DNA of 43,780 nt, taken from an uncultured beta proteobacterium. Its GTDB lineage: Bacteria > Pseudomonadota > Gammaproteobacteria > Burkholderiales > Burkholderiaceae_C. A program made the position numbers and the translations under genes. The stretch lies in assembly GCA_903894475.1 (NCBI GenBank), contig CAITQH010000438.1, positions 1 through 43,780 of the forward strand, given 5' to 3'. The notes beneath the pieces are model-generated. The model was not told the DNA's origin and did not search any database. It saw nothing but the letters and a program-made list of their open reading frames with translations. This document shows positions 28,882 through 41,904 of the stretch, piece after piece (within the stretch, counting starts at the first letter, position 1; the number at the start of each line of letters is the position of its first letter).

Positions 28882-31407
28882 ATGTCTATTTCCATTTGGC
28901 GTCTGGGTTGGCGCTCTTTGTGGCGTGATTTGCGCTCTGGCGATCTGCGTTTGCTCATCGTGGCGGTCACGCTGGCCGTCGCGGCCCTGACGGCGGTCGG
29001 GTTTTTTGCAGATCGGCTCAAAGCCGGTTTGCAGCGAGACGCGCGCCAACTGCTGGGTGGCGATGCCGTCATCGTCAGCGACAACCCGACACCAGTGGCC
29101 TTCACGGCCAAGGCGCGCGAGCTTGGCCTCGCCGTGGTGCAGACCTTGGGCTTTCCGACCATGGGCCGTGCTGCTGATGCCAAAGGCGGCACCGCGAAAC
29201 TGGTGGCGCTCAAGGCTGTGGCGCCCGGCTACCCTTTGCGTGGCAGCCTGCAGATTGCCAGCCAGATGGAGGGTGCGGGACAGCCCACGCGCAGCATACC
29301 GGCGGTCGGTCAGGCCTGGATTGAGGCACCCTTGCTGGATGCCCTGGGTCTGCAGATCGGCGATGCCTTGTTGCTGGGCGAGAGCAGTCTGCGCGTCACC
29401 GCCATCGTGGTTAACGAACCTGATCGCGGTGCGGGCTTCATGAGTTTTGCGCCGCGTGTCATGATCAATGAAAAGGACTTGACTGCCAGCGGATTGATCC
29501 AGCCGGCCAGCCGCATTAGTTACCGACTGGCCGTGGCGGGCCAGGACAAGCCTGTCGCTGCCTTTGTCGCCTGGGCGCAGGGTCAGATGAAGAAGCAAGG
29601 CTTGCGTGGCTTGCGCGTGGATTCGTTCCAGAGCGGGCGCCCGGAAATGGGTCAAACGCTGGACCGGGCAGAAAAGTTCTTGAACCTGATTGCCCTGTTG
29701 GCGGCATTGCTGAGCGCGGTAGCTGTGGCGTTGGCGGCGCGCGGCTTTGCGCTGTCGCATCTGGACGACTGCGCCATGTTGCGCGTGTTGGGTTTGAGTC
29801 AGCGCCGAATCGCTTCTGCCTATGTTTTCGAATTTGGCCTGATCGGCCTCTTGGCCAGCGCTTTGGGTTTGCTGCTGGGCTATGCGCTACACCATGTTTT
29901 CGTCTTGCTGTTGGCCGGTCTGGTGGACACGGCCTTGCCGTCGGCTAGCTGGTGGCCCCTGATGTTTGGCATGGGCGTGGGCATGACCTTGCTGCTGGCC
30001 TTTGGCTTGCCACCGGTGCTGCAACTCTCGCAGGTACCGGCGTTGCGCGTTATCCGCCGTGACATGGGCAACCTCAAGCCGACATCAATCGGCGTGCTGC
30101 TGCTGGGCATCAGCGGATTTGCCACCTTGTTGTTGGCCGCCAGCAGTGACCTGACACTGGGTCTGATCGCCGTCGGCGGATTTGCCGCAGCGGCCCTGGT
30201 TTTTGCGAGCCTTAGCTGGCTCGCCGTCAAGCTGCTACGCCGCGCGGTGAGCGAGAGCAGGGCACCACGCTGGCTGATACTGGCGACCCGTCAGCTCGCG
30301 GCACGTCCCGCTTTTGCCGTGTTGCAGGTTAGTGCGCTGGCGGTGGGCTTGCTGGCGCTGATCCTGCTGGTATTGCTCCGCACCGATCTGGTCAGCAGCT
30401 GGCGCAAGGCCACACCGCCGGACGCGCCGAACCGTTTTGTCATCAACATCATGCCCGAGCAGGGCGATGCTTTCAGGCAGGCCCTGCGTGGGGCCGGCGT
30501 CAGCCAGTTTGACTGGTACCCGATGATCCGGGGTCGCCTGATTGCCATCAACGCCAAACCAGTCACGCCAGACGACTATGCTGACGAGCGCGCGAAGCGT
30601 TTGGTGGAACGCGAGTTCAACCTTTCGCACAGCGCCACCCAGCCGCCGCAGAACAAGGTGGTGGCTGGGCGCTGGACGCCAGACGAACCGGACGCCATCA
30701 GCGTTGAGGAGGGCTTGGCGACCACCTTGGGTTTGAAGCTTGGTGATGTGCTCAGTTTCGATGTGGGTGGCGCGCAGACCGTGTCAAAAATTACCTCGCT
30801 GCGCAAAGTGGACTGGGGCTCGATGCGTGCCAATTTCTTTGCCATGTACCCGGTGAGCAAACTGCCCAATATCCCGGCTACCTACATGACTGCCTTCAAG
30901 GCTCCGGCAGGCGCCCATTTTGACAACGCACTGGTGCGCAGTTTCCCGAACATTACGAGTGTTGACATGAGCAGCACCATTGCCCAGGTTCAGCGTGTGC
31001 TCGATCAGGTGATTGGTGCGGTGGAATTCCTGTTCGGCTTTGCCCTTGCCGCCGGCCTCGTGGTGTTGTTTGCTGCGGTGAGCGCTACGCGGGAGGAACG
31101 CGCCCGTGAGTTCGCCATCATGCGCGCTCTGGGCGCCAGGAGCAGCCTGCTGCGCCAGGTGCAACGCGCCGAGCTGGCTGCAGTCGGGCTGCTCGCCGGC
31201 TTTCTGGCGTCCGTGCTGGCGACGCTGGTGGGCTGGGCGCTGGCCCGCTTTGTTTTTGAATTTGACTGGAACGCCTCGCTGTGGGTCCTGCTCTGGGGTG
31301 CTTTAAGTGGGGCCGCACTGGCATTGCTGGCGGGCTGGTGGGGTCTGCGCGAAGTGTTGCGCCGGCCTGTGGTCGATACCTTGCGCCGCGCTGCTGTCAA
31401 CTCCTGA
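28882..31407 (+). CDS. Large FtsX/MacB-type ABC permease, 841 aa
   Basis: An N-terminal span (RLLIVAVTLAVAALTAVGFF, about 24-43) leads into a large extracytoplasmic domain. Two FtsX-type clusters of spans follow, at about 265-390 (LNLIALLAALLSAVAVALAAR onward) and 715-830 (AVEFLFGFALAAGLVVLFAAV onward), with further spans in the middle. This is the YbbP-like architecture of permeases that work with LolD-type ATPases in lipid, lipoprotein or lysophospholipid handling. No ATPase gene is adjacent in this window, so the partner must be elsewhere. It converges with smr, overlapping it by 11 bases at the 3' ends. Confidence 0.85.
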   Translation: MSISIWRLGWRSLWRDLRSGDLRLLIVAVTLAVAALTAVGFFADRLKAGLQRDARQLLGGDAVIVSDNPTPVAFTAKARELGLAVVQTLGFPTMGRAADAKGGTAKLVALKAVAPGYPLRGSLQIASQMEGAGQPTRSIPAVGQAWIEAPLLDALGLQIGDALLLGESSLRVTAIVVNEPDRGAGFMSFAPRVMINEKDLTASGLIQPASRISYRLAVAGQDKPVAAFVAWAQGQMKKQGLRGLRVDSFQSGRPEMGQTLDRAEKFLNLIALLAALLSAVAVALAARGFALSHLDDCAMLRVLGLSQRRIASAYVFEFGLIGLLASALGLLLGYALHHVFVLLLAGLVDTALPSASWWPLMFGMGVGMTLLLAFGLPPVLQLSQVPALRVIRRDMGNLKPTSIGVLLLGISGFATLLLAASSDLTLGLIAVGGFAAAALVFASLSWLAVKLLRRAVSESRAPRWLILATRQLAARPAFAVLQVSALAVGLLALILLVLLRTDLVSSWRKATPPDAPNRFVINIMPEQGDAFRQALRGAGVSQFDWYPMIRGRLIAINAKPVTPDDYADERAKRLVEREFNLSHSATQPPQNKVVAGRWTPDEPDAISVEEGLATTLGLKLGDVLSFDVGGAQTVSKITSLRKVDWGSMRANFFAMYPVSKLPNIPATYMTAFKAPAGAHFDNALVRSFPNITSVDMSSTIAQVQRVLDQVIGAVEFLFGFALAAGLVVLFAAVSATREERAREFAIMRALGARSSLLRQVQRAELAAVGLLAGFLASVLATLVGWALARFVFEFDWNASLWVLLWGALSGAALALLAGWWGLREVLRRPVVDTLRRAAVNS

Positions 31408-32053
31408 CCGGTGCCAGCAGCACCAGCAGCGCACCAGCGCCGCCATCGGCCGGCCTGGCCTGCACAAAGGCCAGCACTTCGTTCTTTTGCACCAGCCAGC
31501 TGTGAACCCGGCTTTTCAGGATGGGCGCTTTGCCGGGCGAGCCCAGGCCTTTGCCGTGCACCACGCGCACGCAGCGTATGCCTTGTTTGTGCGCTTCTCG
31601 GATGAAGAAGCTCAAGTGCTCTCTGGCTTCGTCGCGGCGCAAACCATGCAGGTCAATCTGGCGCTGAATGCTCCATTCGCCGCGGCGCAGCTTGCGTGTG
31701 ATGTCAGCACCGATGCCCGGGCGACGAAAGCTCAGCATATCGTCGCTGTCAAGCAGGGTGCCGCTGTCAAATTCGTCGCTGATGGCCTCTTTCAGAACCG
31801 CCTTTTCATCGCGCTGGTATTGCATGACGGGCATCGCTGCCGCGGCCTTCTTCAAGTGGGTACGGTTCTTGTCGGGCAGCGGTTGAACCACGCCTGCCGC
31901 CTGCAGGAACAGATTGCTTTCGACGGCTGACTGGCGTTTCTGGCGTTCAGCCTCGGCCGCCTGTTGCTCCCGCAGCAGGGCTTGCGCCTCGATTTCACGC
32001 TTGACCAGTTTGAGTTCGGCCAGCGAGCCAACCTTGACCGGTTTGGCGCTCAC
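31397..32053 (-). CDS. Smr-domain protein
   Basis: 218 residues. The N-terminal half is charged and helical ([21 protein letters not shown]). The C-terminal half is the Smr domain: [19 protein letters not shown] (the D-L-H-G motif) and [12 protein letters not shown] (the H-G-x-G motif) with a following KSRVHSWL. Smr domains have nuclease activity in several proteins, acting on DNA or on RNA; which applies here is not visible. Its start overlaps the radC stop by 4 bases, so the two are translated together. Confidence 0.87.
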   Translation of the reverse strand: MSAKPVKVGSLAELKLVKREIEAQALLREQQAAEAERQKRQSAVESNLFLQAAGVVQPLPDKNRTHLKKAAAAMPVMQYQRDEKAVLKEAISDEFDSGTLLDSDDMLSFRRPGIGADITRKLRRGEWSIQRQIDLHGLRRDEAREHLSFFIREAHKQGIRCVRVVHGKGLGSPGKAPILKSRVHSWLVQKNEVLAFVQARPADGGAGALLVLLAPVRS

Positions 32054-32754
32054 AGCAAGCCCCGCTCGGCCATCGACAAGGCTTCACCGGGCGCCACAAT
32101 CACGTGGTCCAGCACCCGCACATCAATCAGTGCCAGCGCGGTCTTGAGGGTTTGCGTCAGGGCTTCATCAGCGCGAGAGGGCTGCACCGTGCCGCTCGGG
32201 TGATTGTGTGCCAGCACGACGGCAGCGGCCTGATGGTGCAGCGCGCGAAGCACCACTTCACGCGGGTAAACACTGGTTTGCGTCAAGGTCCCTCGAAACA
32301 ATTCTTCCATGGCCAGCAGGCGGTTTTGCACATCCAGAAACAGCACGGCAAACACTTCATGCCCTTTGGCCGCCAGTTGCAACTGAAGATAGTGCTTGAC
32401 GGCGTCGGGCGTGGCGAACACTGTGCGGGCCTTGAGTTGCTGCGCCAGGGCGCGTCGCGCCAACTCCAGCACCGCCACCAGTTCTGCACGTTTGGCAGGA
32501 CCCAGACCCTTGACGCGCTTGAGGTCGTCCGCGCTGGCATGCAGCAGGCCGGCAATGCCATCAAAGCCGTCGTTGTGGTCGGTGGCTGAAGTCTTGAGCT
32601 GCAGCAGTTCGTCTGCCATCTGCAGCACACCCTTGCCCTTGATGCCGGTGCGCAGCAGCAGCGCCAGCAGTTCGGCGTCGCTCAGGGCGGCCGCTCCGCG
32701 GGCGAGCAGTTTCTCACGCGGTTGCGCGTCCAGGGGCAGGTCTTTCAGGGGCAT
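32050..32754 (-). CDS. radC: RadC/JAB-domain protein
   Basis: 234 residues. N-terminal UPF0758 helix-hairpin-helix part ([18 protein letters not shown], and [20 protein letters not shown]) and a C-terminal JAMM metalloprotease-like domain with [20 protein letters not shown] (His-x-His and Asp ligands) and preceding [15 protein letters not shown]. The name comes from a disputed DNA-repair phenotype in E. coli, and the biochemical role of chromosomal RadC remains unsettled. It is divergent from fkpB, with 44 bases between the two starts. Confidence 0.92.
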   Translation of the reverse strand: MPLKDLPLDAQPREKLLARGAAALSDAELLALLLRTGIKGKGVLQMADELLQLKTSATDHNDGFDGIAGLLHASADDLKRVKGLGPAKRAELVAVLELARRALAQQLKARTVFATPDAVKHYLQLQLAAKGHEVFAVLFLDVQNRLLAMEELFRGTLTQTSVYPREVVLRALHHQAAAVVLAHNHPSGTVQPSRADEALTQTLKTALALIDVRVLDHVIVAPGEALSMAERGLL

Positions 32755-32798
32755 AGCTTGGGCTTTTACAATGAGCCCAGTTTATCCGGGACTTCCTC

Positions 32799-33263
32799 AT
32801 GACCACCACCACGGCCTGCGTCCAGTCAGGCTCTTTTCTCACGCTGCACTACCGCATGGCAGGGCCGGCGGGCGACCTGATCAATACCTTTGCCGACAAG
32901 CCGGCCACGCTGACGCTGGGCACGGGGGAGCTGTCGCCGGCGCTGGAGGCTCGCTTGCTGGGTTTGTCTGAAGGCTCGCGCGCGACCTTTGAACTGCCAG
33001 CGGGCGCTGCCTTTGGCGAGCGCCACCCGGACAAATTGCAGTGGCTGGCGCGGCCCCTGCTCGATGCCATGAGTGAGGCCGATCAGCCCTACGCCTTGGG
33101 TGATGTGGTGCAGTTTCCGAGCCCCGACGGCCAGGGCCGGTTTGCCGGTTCGGTGCAGCGCTTCAGAGCGGACGCCGGTGGCGCCGCGGTGCTGTTTGAC
33201 TTCAATCATCCGCTGGCTGGCCAGCCGGTGACCTTTGAAGTACACGTGATTGGCGTGCTGTGA
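32799..33263 (+). CDS. fkpB: FKBP-type peptidyl-prolyl isomerase, SlpA/FkpB type
   Basis: 154 residues. FKBP part: [22 protein letters not shown], then [22 protein letters not shown], and the inserted flap with [19 protein letters not shown] typical of the SlyD/SlpA subgroup. There is no His-rich metal tail as in SlyD, so it is SlpA-like. It catalyses proline isomerisation and has chaperone action in the cytoplasm. The gene overlaps ispH by 4 bases (GTGA), an order that is also found in E. coli. Confidence 0.9.
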   Translation: MTTTTACVQSGSFLTLHYRMAGPAGDLINTFADKPATLTLGTGELSPALEARLLGLSEGSRATFELPAGAAFGERHPDKLQWLARPLLDAMSEADQPYALGDVVQFPSPDGQGRFAGSVQRFRADAGGAAVLFDFNHPLAGQPVTFEVHVIGVL

Positions 33264-34210
33264 GCAAAGATCTTGAAATTTTGCTGGCTGAGCCCAGGGG
33301 TTTTTGCGCCGGCGTTGACAGGGCCATTGAAATCGTCGAACGCGCTGTGGCGAAATTTGGCGCACCCATCTATGTGCGCCACGAGATTGTTCACAACACT
33401 TATGTCGTTAATGATCTGAAAGCCAAAGGGGCCATCTTTATCGAGGAACTCGACGATGTTCCGGCCGGTGCGACCCTGATTTTTTCGGCGCACGGTGTCA
33501 GTCGCGCTGTGCAGGAGGAGGCGGCAGCGCGGGGTTTCCGGATTTTTGATGCCACCTGTCCGCTGGTGACCAAGGTGCACGTGGAGGTGGCCAAGCTGCG
33601 CCGCGAAGGCTTTGAGTTCATCATGATCGGGCACAAGGGGCACCCCGAGGTTGAAGGCACCATGGGGCAGCTTGACGGCGGCATGCATCTGGTCGAGGAC
33701 GTGGCCGACGTGGCGAATTTGCGGCCCGCTCAGACCGAGCGGCTGGCGCTGGTGACGCAGACCACGCTCAGCGTCGATGATGCGGCAGAGATTGCCGCGG
33801 CTGTCAAGACACGATTTCCGGCCGTGCGCGAACCCAAGCAGCAGGATATCTGCTACGCCACGCAGAATCGGCAGGACGCCATCAAAATCATGAGTCCGCA
33901 GGTTGATCTGGTGATTGTGGTCGGCAGTCCGACCAGTTCCAACAGCAACCGGCTGGCGGAGCTGGCGCGCAAACTCGGGACCACCAGTTACATGGTCGAT
34001 AGCGCCGAAGAAATTCAGGCGCATTGGTTTGAGGGACACCAGCGGGTTGGGCTGACGGCCGGCGCCTCGGCACCCGAGATTCTGGTGAACCGCGTGATGG
34101 AACGTATCAAGGCGCTGGGTGCGGTGTCGGTGCGCAAGATGAATGGCATCGAAGAGACTGTCAAGTTTCCCTTGCCCAAAGGCTTGAAACCGGGAGGGTA
34201 CGAGCCATGA
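33260..34210 (+). CDS. ispH: 4-hydroxy-3-methylbut-2-enyl diphosphate reductase
   Basis: 316 residues with GTG start overlapping fkpB. The three 4Fe-4S cysteines are visible: [30 protein letters not shown] and [14 protein letters not shown]. Substrate residues appear in [28 protein letters not shown], and [13 protein letters not shown]. It makes the last step of the MEP isoprenoid pathway, yielding isopentenyl and dimethylallyl diphosphate. Essential in organisms that use this pathway. The 3' end overlaps the next gene by ATGA. Confidence 0.96.
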   Translation: MSKDLEILLAEPRGFCAGVDRAIEIVERAVAKFGAPIYVRHEIVHNTYVVNDLKAKGAIFIEELDDVPAGATLIFSAHGVSRAVQEEAAARGFRIFDATCPLVTKVHVEVAKLRREGFEFIMIGHKGHPEVEGTMGQLDGGMHLVEDVADVANLRPAQTERLALVTQTTLSVDDAAEIAAAVKTRFPAVREPKQQDICYATQNRQDAIKIMSPQVDLVIVVGSPTSSNSNRLAELARKLGTTSYMVDSAEEIQAHWFEGHQRVGLTAGASAPEILVNRVMERIKALGAVSVRKMNGIEETVKFPLPKGLKPGGYEP

Positions 34211-35253
34211 GTAGCCTCGGCATAGCGCGCCTTGACATCGAGAACGCCCTGCACCGGCTCGATGTCCGCCGGCCTCAACTGCTGCGCAGGACACCATTGA
34301 TGAAACTGCCCGGCAAGGCGCTCAGCCTGGACTGCGCTGAGGTCTGGCTGAAGCTCGAACAGTTGCAGCTTGGCGGCAGTTTCAAGGCGCGTGGCATGCT
34401 AAATCGTATGCTTGCCAACGAGATTCCCGCCAGCGGTGTGATCATTGCGTCGGGCGGCAACGCGGGTATCGCAGCGGCCGTTGCGGCGCAGGCGCTGGCG
34501 GTGCCCTGCGAGGTTTTTGTGCCGCTGCTGGCGAGTACTGCCAAGCGGGATCGCCTGCGTCAACTCGGCGCCAGCGTGGTGGTCACCGGGGCAGCTTATT
34601 CCGAAGCGCTGGAGGCCTGTCTGCTGCGCCAGCGCGCCAGCGGCGCCCTGTTGCTGCACGCCTACGACCAACTTGAAGTGGTGGCAGGTGCGGCGACACT
34701 GGCTGCTGAAATTGAAGCCACCGCCGGCCTGCCAGACAGCGTGTTGGTGAGCGTTGGCGGTGGCGGCCTGATTGGCGGTATTGCGGCCTGGTTTGAGCAC
34801 CGTGCGCGCGTCGTGGCGCTGGAGCCGACCCTGGCGCCCACTTTGTTTCAGGCGCGCCAGGCCGGGCACCCGATTGACGTTTTGGTCAGCGGCATTGCGG
34901 CCGACTCGCTGGGCGCCAAGCGCATCGGCGAGATCGCCTGGAATGTCAGCCAGCGTTACGTCAAGGATGCACTGCTGCTCAGTGACGAGGCGATTCGCGC
35001 CGCGCAGCTGTGGCTTTGGAGCGAACTCAAGCTCGCAGTGGAACCGGCTGCGGCGCTGGGCCTGGCGGCCTTGCAAAGTGGTGCTTACCGACCGCGGGTG
35101 GACGAGCGGGTTTGCCTGATACTGTGCGGCGCCAATCTGGACCCGGCCAGCCTGGTTGTTGGTCGTCATCCCAGGTCAGAAGATGGTCATCCCGGACTTG
35201 ATCCGGGATCCAGTGCTACGCCGCGAATGGATTGCGGATCGAGTCCGCAATGA
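34207..35253 (+). CDS. PLP-dependent threonine/serine dehydratase-like enzyme
   Basis: 348 residues of the tryptophan-synthase-beta fold type. The PLP lysine is in [14 protein letters not shown], the asparagine loop is [17 protein letters not shown], and the phosphate-binding glycine loop is [17 protein letters not shown]. Members deaminate L-threonine or L-serine, or act on related amino acids. The catabolic versus biosynthetic form cannot be settled; no regulatory ACT domain is present. The last 27 residues or so (from about GRHPRSEDG, including HPGLDPGSS) are not enzyme sequence but a translated repeat element, which also supplies the TGA stop. Confidence 0.85.
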   Translation: MSSLGIARLDIENALHRLDVRRPQLLRRTPLMKLPGKALSLDCAEVWLKLEQLQLGGSFKARGMLNRMLANEIPASGVIIASGGNAGIAAAVAAQALAVPCEVFVPLLASTAKRDRLRQLGASVVVTGAAYSEALEACLLRQRASGALLLHAYDQLEVVAGAATLAAEIEATAGLPDSVLVSVGGGGLIGGIAAWFEHRARVVALEPTLAPTLFQARQAGHPIDVLVSGIAADSLGAKRIGEIAWNVSQRYVKDALLLSDEAIRAAQLWLWSELKLAVEPAAALGLAALQSGAYRPRVDERVCLILCGANLDPASLVVGRHPRSEDGHPGLDPGSSATPRMDCGSSPQ

Positions 35254-35333
35254 CATCAGGGGGCCTGCAATGAAGACAAGGTGTCTGCAATGACAACAAT
35301 GTGGCCGCAATGACATCGACGTGTCCACAATGA
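35186..35333. repeat. Paired-hairpin repeat with 20 bp tandem ladder, 3' end of the dehydratase gene
   Basis: The core (35186-35254) starts GTCATCCCGG and ends CCGCAATGAC, with stems ATCCCGG...CCGGGAT and ATTGCGG...CCGCAAT. Its right end is then iterated with exact 20 bp spacing: units start at 35246, 35266, 35286, 35306 and 35326, each beginning [CT][GA]CAATGA and mostly CGCAATGAC or TGCAATGAC. The 11-12 bases between the iterated ends differ (rich in A, C and G). A partial GTCATCCCAGG end also sits at 35165-35175. The ladder fills nearly all of the space between the dehydratase stop and serS. Confidence 0.88.
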
Positions 35334-36707
<1,374 letters not shown>

Positions 36708-36740
36708 CCAGCGATGTTGACTTCATCGGTTCGAAACATT

Positions 36741-36776
36741 GTCCTGAATCAAGGTTTCGCCTTAAGTTTTCAGGAC
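36741..36776. other. Perfect stem-loop in the serS-methyltransferase gap
   Basis: GTCCTGAA (36741-36748) pairs perfectly with TTCAGGAC (36769-36776), and inside it AAGG pairs with CCTT around a TTTCG loop. There is no T-run after it, so it is not a standard terminator. It could be an attenuating or stabilising structure after serS, or a protein-binding site. Confidence 0.5.
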
Positions 36777-36819
36777 GGTTCCGGTGATAATGCCGGCTGT
36801 GTGATACTCAGCAGTCTTA

Positions 36820-36846
36820 GGGCGCGCTGGCGCCCAGTGCCTTTTT
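36820..36846 (+). terminator. Possible serS terminator
   Basis: GGGCGC (36820-36825), loop GCTG and GCGCCC (36830-36835) make a six-pair GC stem, and TTTTT follows after six bases (36842-36846). The distance to the T-run is longer than ideal. It lies only 18 bases before the next start codon, so it may act as an attenuator of the methyltransferase gene instead. Confidence 0.35.
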
Positions 36847-36864
36847 GAATCCCAAAGGAAAACT

Positions 36865-37662
36865 ATGCCTTCCTGGTTGTTGTATACCGTTGCCTCATTG
36901 TTTTTCGTTCTTCTGGCCACGGCGCTTTTCTTCTTCACCGTGACCCGGGGTGCTCTTTTGATGCGCGGTGTCATGTCGGGTTCGCAGGACGACGCGGCCC
37001 ATGTTTATCCGATTTACTCGAATTTGCGCCTGATCCGGATGATCGACTTCCAGCCCATCATCGCAGCCATTTTGCTGTTTCAGTATGACCGTCTGGTGTC
37101 AGCCATCACGCACGGCCTGCAGCACATGAACTTGCGCGGCAAGAACGTGCTGATCACGTCCTGTGCCTTTGGCAACGTGATTCCGCGTGTCGTGAACGCA
37201 GCCATCGACACCGGCGCGCGGCGCGTGCTGATTGCTGACATCATCAAGAACGAACTCGATCACGCCCAGGGCAAACTGCTCTCGCATGCCGGAAAGATCG
37301 AATTTATGCAAGAGAACGCCATCGCCATGAAGCAGGCCGATAACTCGGTTTCTGCCAATGTGATCTTTTTTCTGCTGCACGAGTTGCCGCACCATCTGAA
37401 GGGCCAGGCATTGAGAGAAGCAGGCCGGGTGCTCGAGCCGGGGGGCAAGCTTTACCTGGCTGAGTTTCATCGTCCCGACCTGTGGGTGCTGCGCGCCCTG
37501 AGCTGGACCTATTTCAAGGTCTTTGAGCCGCTTGGTCTGGCGCTCTGGGATACGCATGATCCACTCATGCAGCTTGAGGCCATGGGCGGCTTCACGTGCG
37601 AACGGCGCACAGTTTTCTTTGGCAACTTCCAGATCATTGTGGCGACCAAAAATCTGAAGTGA
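36865..37662 (+). CDS. Class I SAM methyltransferase, RquA-like, with N-terminal membrane span
   Basis: 265 residues. Residues 3-30 are a membrane anchor (WLLYTVASLFFVLLATALFFF). A methyltransferase core follows: motif I as LITSCAFGNVIPRVV, the acidic nucleotide-binding end VLIADIIKNELDHAQ, then VIFFLLHELPHHLKGQAL, AGRVLEPGGKLYLAEFHRPD, FEPLGLALW and a final RRTVFFGNFQIIVATK. This order resembles RquA, which converts ubiquinone to rhodoquinone with an amino group from SAM. It also resembles ordinary UbiE-type methyltransferases less well. The assignment is from motif memory. AAAGGA lies seven bases upstream of the ATG. Confidence 0.6.
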   Translation: MPSWLLYTVASLFFVLLATALFFFTVTRGALLMRGVMSGSQDDAAHVYPIYSNLRLIRMIDFQPIIAAILLFQYDRLVSAITHGLQHMNLRGKNVLITSCAFGNVIPRVVNAAIDTGARRVLIADIIKNELDHAQGKLLSHAGKIEFMQENAIAMKQADNSVSANVIFFLLHELPHHLKGQALREAGRVLEPGGKLYLAEFHRPDLWVLRALSWTYFKVFEPLGLALWDTHDPLMQLEAMGGFTCERRTVFFGNFQIIVATKNLK

Positions 37663-37734
37663 TTGTCGGTGGCAGGACCCTGGATCTGGGGCCACGGCAT
37701 CTGTCGGTCCGATGTCACCTGCAAAGCGTTGACG

Positions 37735-37767
37735 AAAAAAAACCCGGCGGTTTGGCCGGGTTTTTTT
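37735..37767. terminator. Bidirectional rho-independent terminator
   Basis: AACCCGGC (37741-37748) pairs with GCCGGGTT (37755-37762) around GGTTTG. The stem is flanked by an A-run (37735-37740) and a T-run (37761-37767). It sits between the converging RquA-like gene and rpmG and should stop transcription from both sides. Confidence 0.9.
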
Positions 37768-37778
37768 ATGGTTATGCT

Positions 37779-37949
37779 TTACTTCAGTTTCATTTCTTTG
37801 TAATCGACATGCTTGCGAGCTTTGGGATCAAATTTTTTGATCAACATTTTCTCGGGCATGAGTTTCTTGTTCTTGCTGGTGGTGTAGAAATGACCGGTTC
37901 CAGCGGTGGATTCCAGCTTGATCTTTTCGCGTGCGCCTTTGGTTGCCAT
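37779..37949 (-). CDS. rpmG: 50S ribosomal protein L33
   Basis: 56 residues: [29 protein letters not shown] and the end [18 protein letters not shown]. This is the cysteine-free L33 form (no zinc-ribbon CxxC pairs). It is part of the large ribosomal subunit near the E site. Read on the minus strand 56 bases after rpmB, the usual order, and it ends just before the bidirectional terminator. Confidence 0.96.
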   Translation of the reverse strand: MATKGAREKIKLESTAGTGHFYTTSKNKKLMPEKMLIKKFDPKARKHVDYKEMKLK

Positions 37950-38005
37950 GATGTGCTCCTTCTTAATCGGTTGAGGACAGAGCTAACAGTCTGTCCCGCA
38001 AGGTC

Positions 38006-38239
38006 TCAGGCCTGACCACGTGCGCGCAAATCTGCGAGCACGGAATCGATGCCGTTCTTGTCAATCAAACGCAGTCCTGCGTTGGAAATCCGAAGACGCA
38101 CCCAGCGGCTCTCGGACTCAACCCAGAAACGGCGATATTGCAGGTTCGGCAGGAACCGGCGCTTGGTTTTGTTGTTGGCGTGGGAAACCTTGTTCCCAAC
38201 CATCGGGCCTTTGCCCGTGACTTCACATACGCGTGCCAT
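38006..38239 (-). CDS. rpmB: 50S ribosomal protein L28
   Basis: 77 residues beginning [20 protein letters not shown], with the conserved block [19 protein letters not shown] and [19 protein letters not shown]28 is a large-subunit protein needed for joining of subunits. First gene of the rpmB-rpmG pair on the minus strand; promoter probably in 38240-38382. It has one N-terminal cysteine, so is not the zinc-binding form with paired CxxC. Confidence 0.97.
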   Translation of the reverse strand: MARVCEVTGKGPMVGNKVSHANNKTKRRFLPNLQYRRFWVESESRWVRLRISNAGLRLIDKNGIDSVLADLRARGQA

Positions 38240-38311
38240 TTGGACACTCCAGAGAAAAAATTAACAGCTTTCGCCGCACCTCGCCACACTGCTGCGTGGC
38301 GGTAAAGAGAT

Positions 38312-38362
38312 TTTCCGGCTACCCCAAGCCCGGCATGGACTGGGCGTGAGGAAAGCCGGAAA
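38312..38362 (-). terminator. Long inverted repeat between trxB and rpmB
   Basis: TTTCCGGCT (38312-38320) pairs perfectly with AGCCGGAAA (38354-38362) across a 33-base GC-rich loop. In the direction of trxB transcription it lies 20 bases after the stop. The downstream side lacks a good T-run, so termination is only one reading; a leader structure ahead of rpmB is another. A second stem, CGCCAC with GTGGCG at 38282-38301, lies next to it. Confidence 0.35.
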
Positions 38363-38382
38363 CGAGAGGGATTATAGCGGCT

Positions 38383-41731
<3,349 letters not shown>

Positions 41732-41740
41732 GCGAATGGC

Positions 41741-41885
41741 CTTACTTTGCAGCCATCGCCCTACCTATGGCTGTCATCGCGCTACCTATGGCTGTCATTG
41801 CGTTACTTTTGGCTGTCATCGCGAGCAAAGCGCGGCGATCCAGGTATGCGATGGGTTGCCGCGTCGCTTCGTTTCTCTCGATGAC
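41741..41885. repeat. Inverted-repeat element with 21 bp tandem ladder between ftsK and lolA
   Basis: The element at 41815-41885 starts GTCATCGCGAG and ends CTCGATGAC and is related to that at 28749. Its left end is iterated upstream: units 41761-41781, 41782-41802 and 41803-41823 are each exactly 21 bp (CTACCTATGGCTGTCATCGCG and close variants), with a more diverged 20 bp copy at 41741-41760. The ladder starts 9 bases after the ftsK stop and ends 19 bases before lolA. Confidence 0.88.
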
Positions 41886-41904
41886 AAACCATTGAATTGA
41901 AGTG

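Noticed and set aside
31307-31930. 207-codon plus-strand frame opposite the smr gene
   Set aside because: The minus strand carries the Smr DLHG and HGKG motifs; the plus frame is an antisense shadow.
35246-35333. CRISPR-like look of the 20 bp ladder
   Set aside because: The conserved part is only about 8-9 bases with 11-12 base gaps, there is no leader or cas gene, and the units derive from the end of a neighbouring hairpin repeat.
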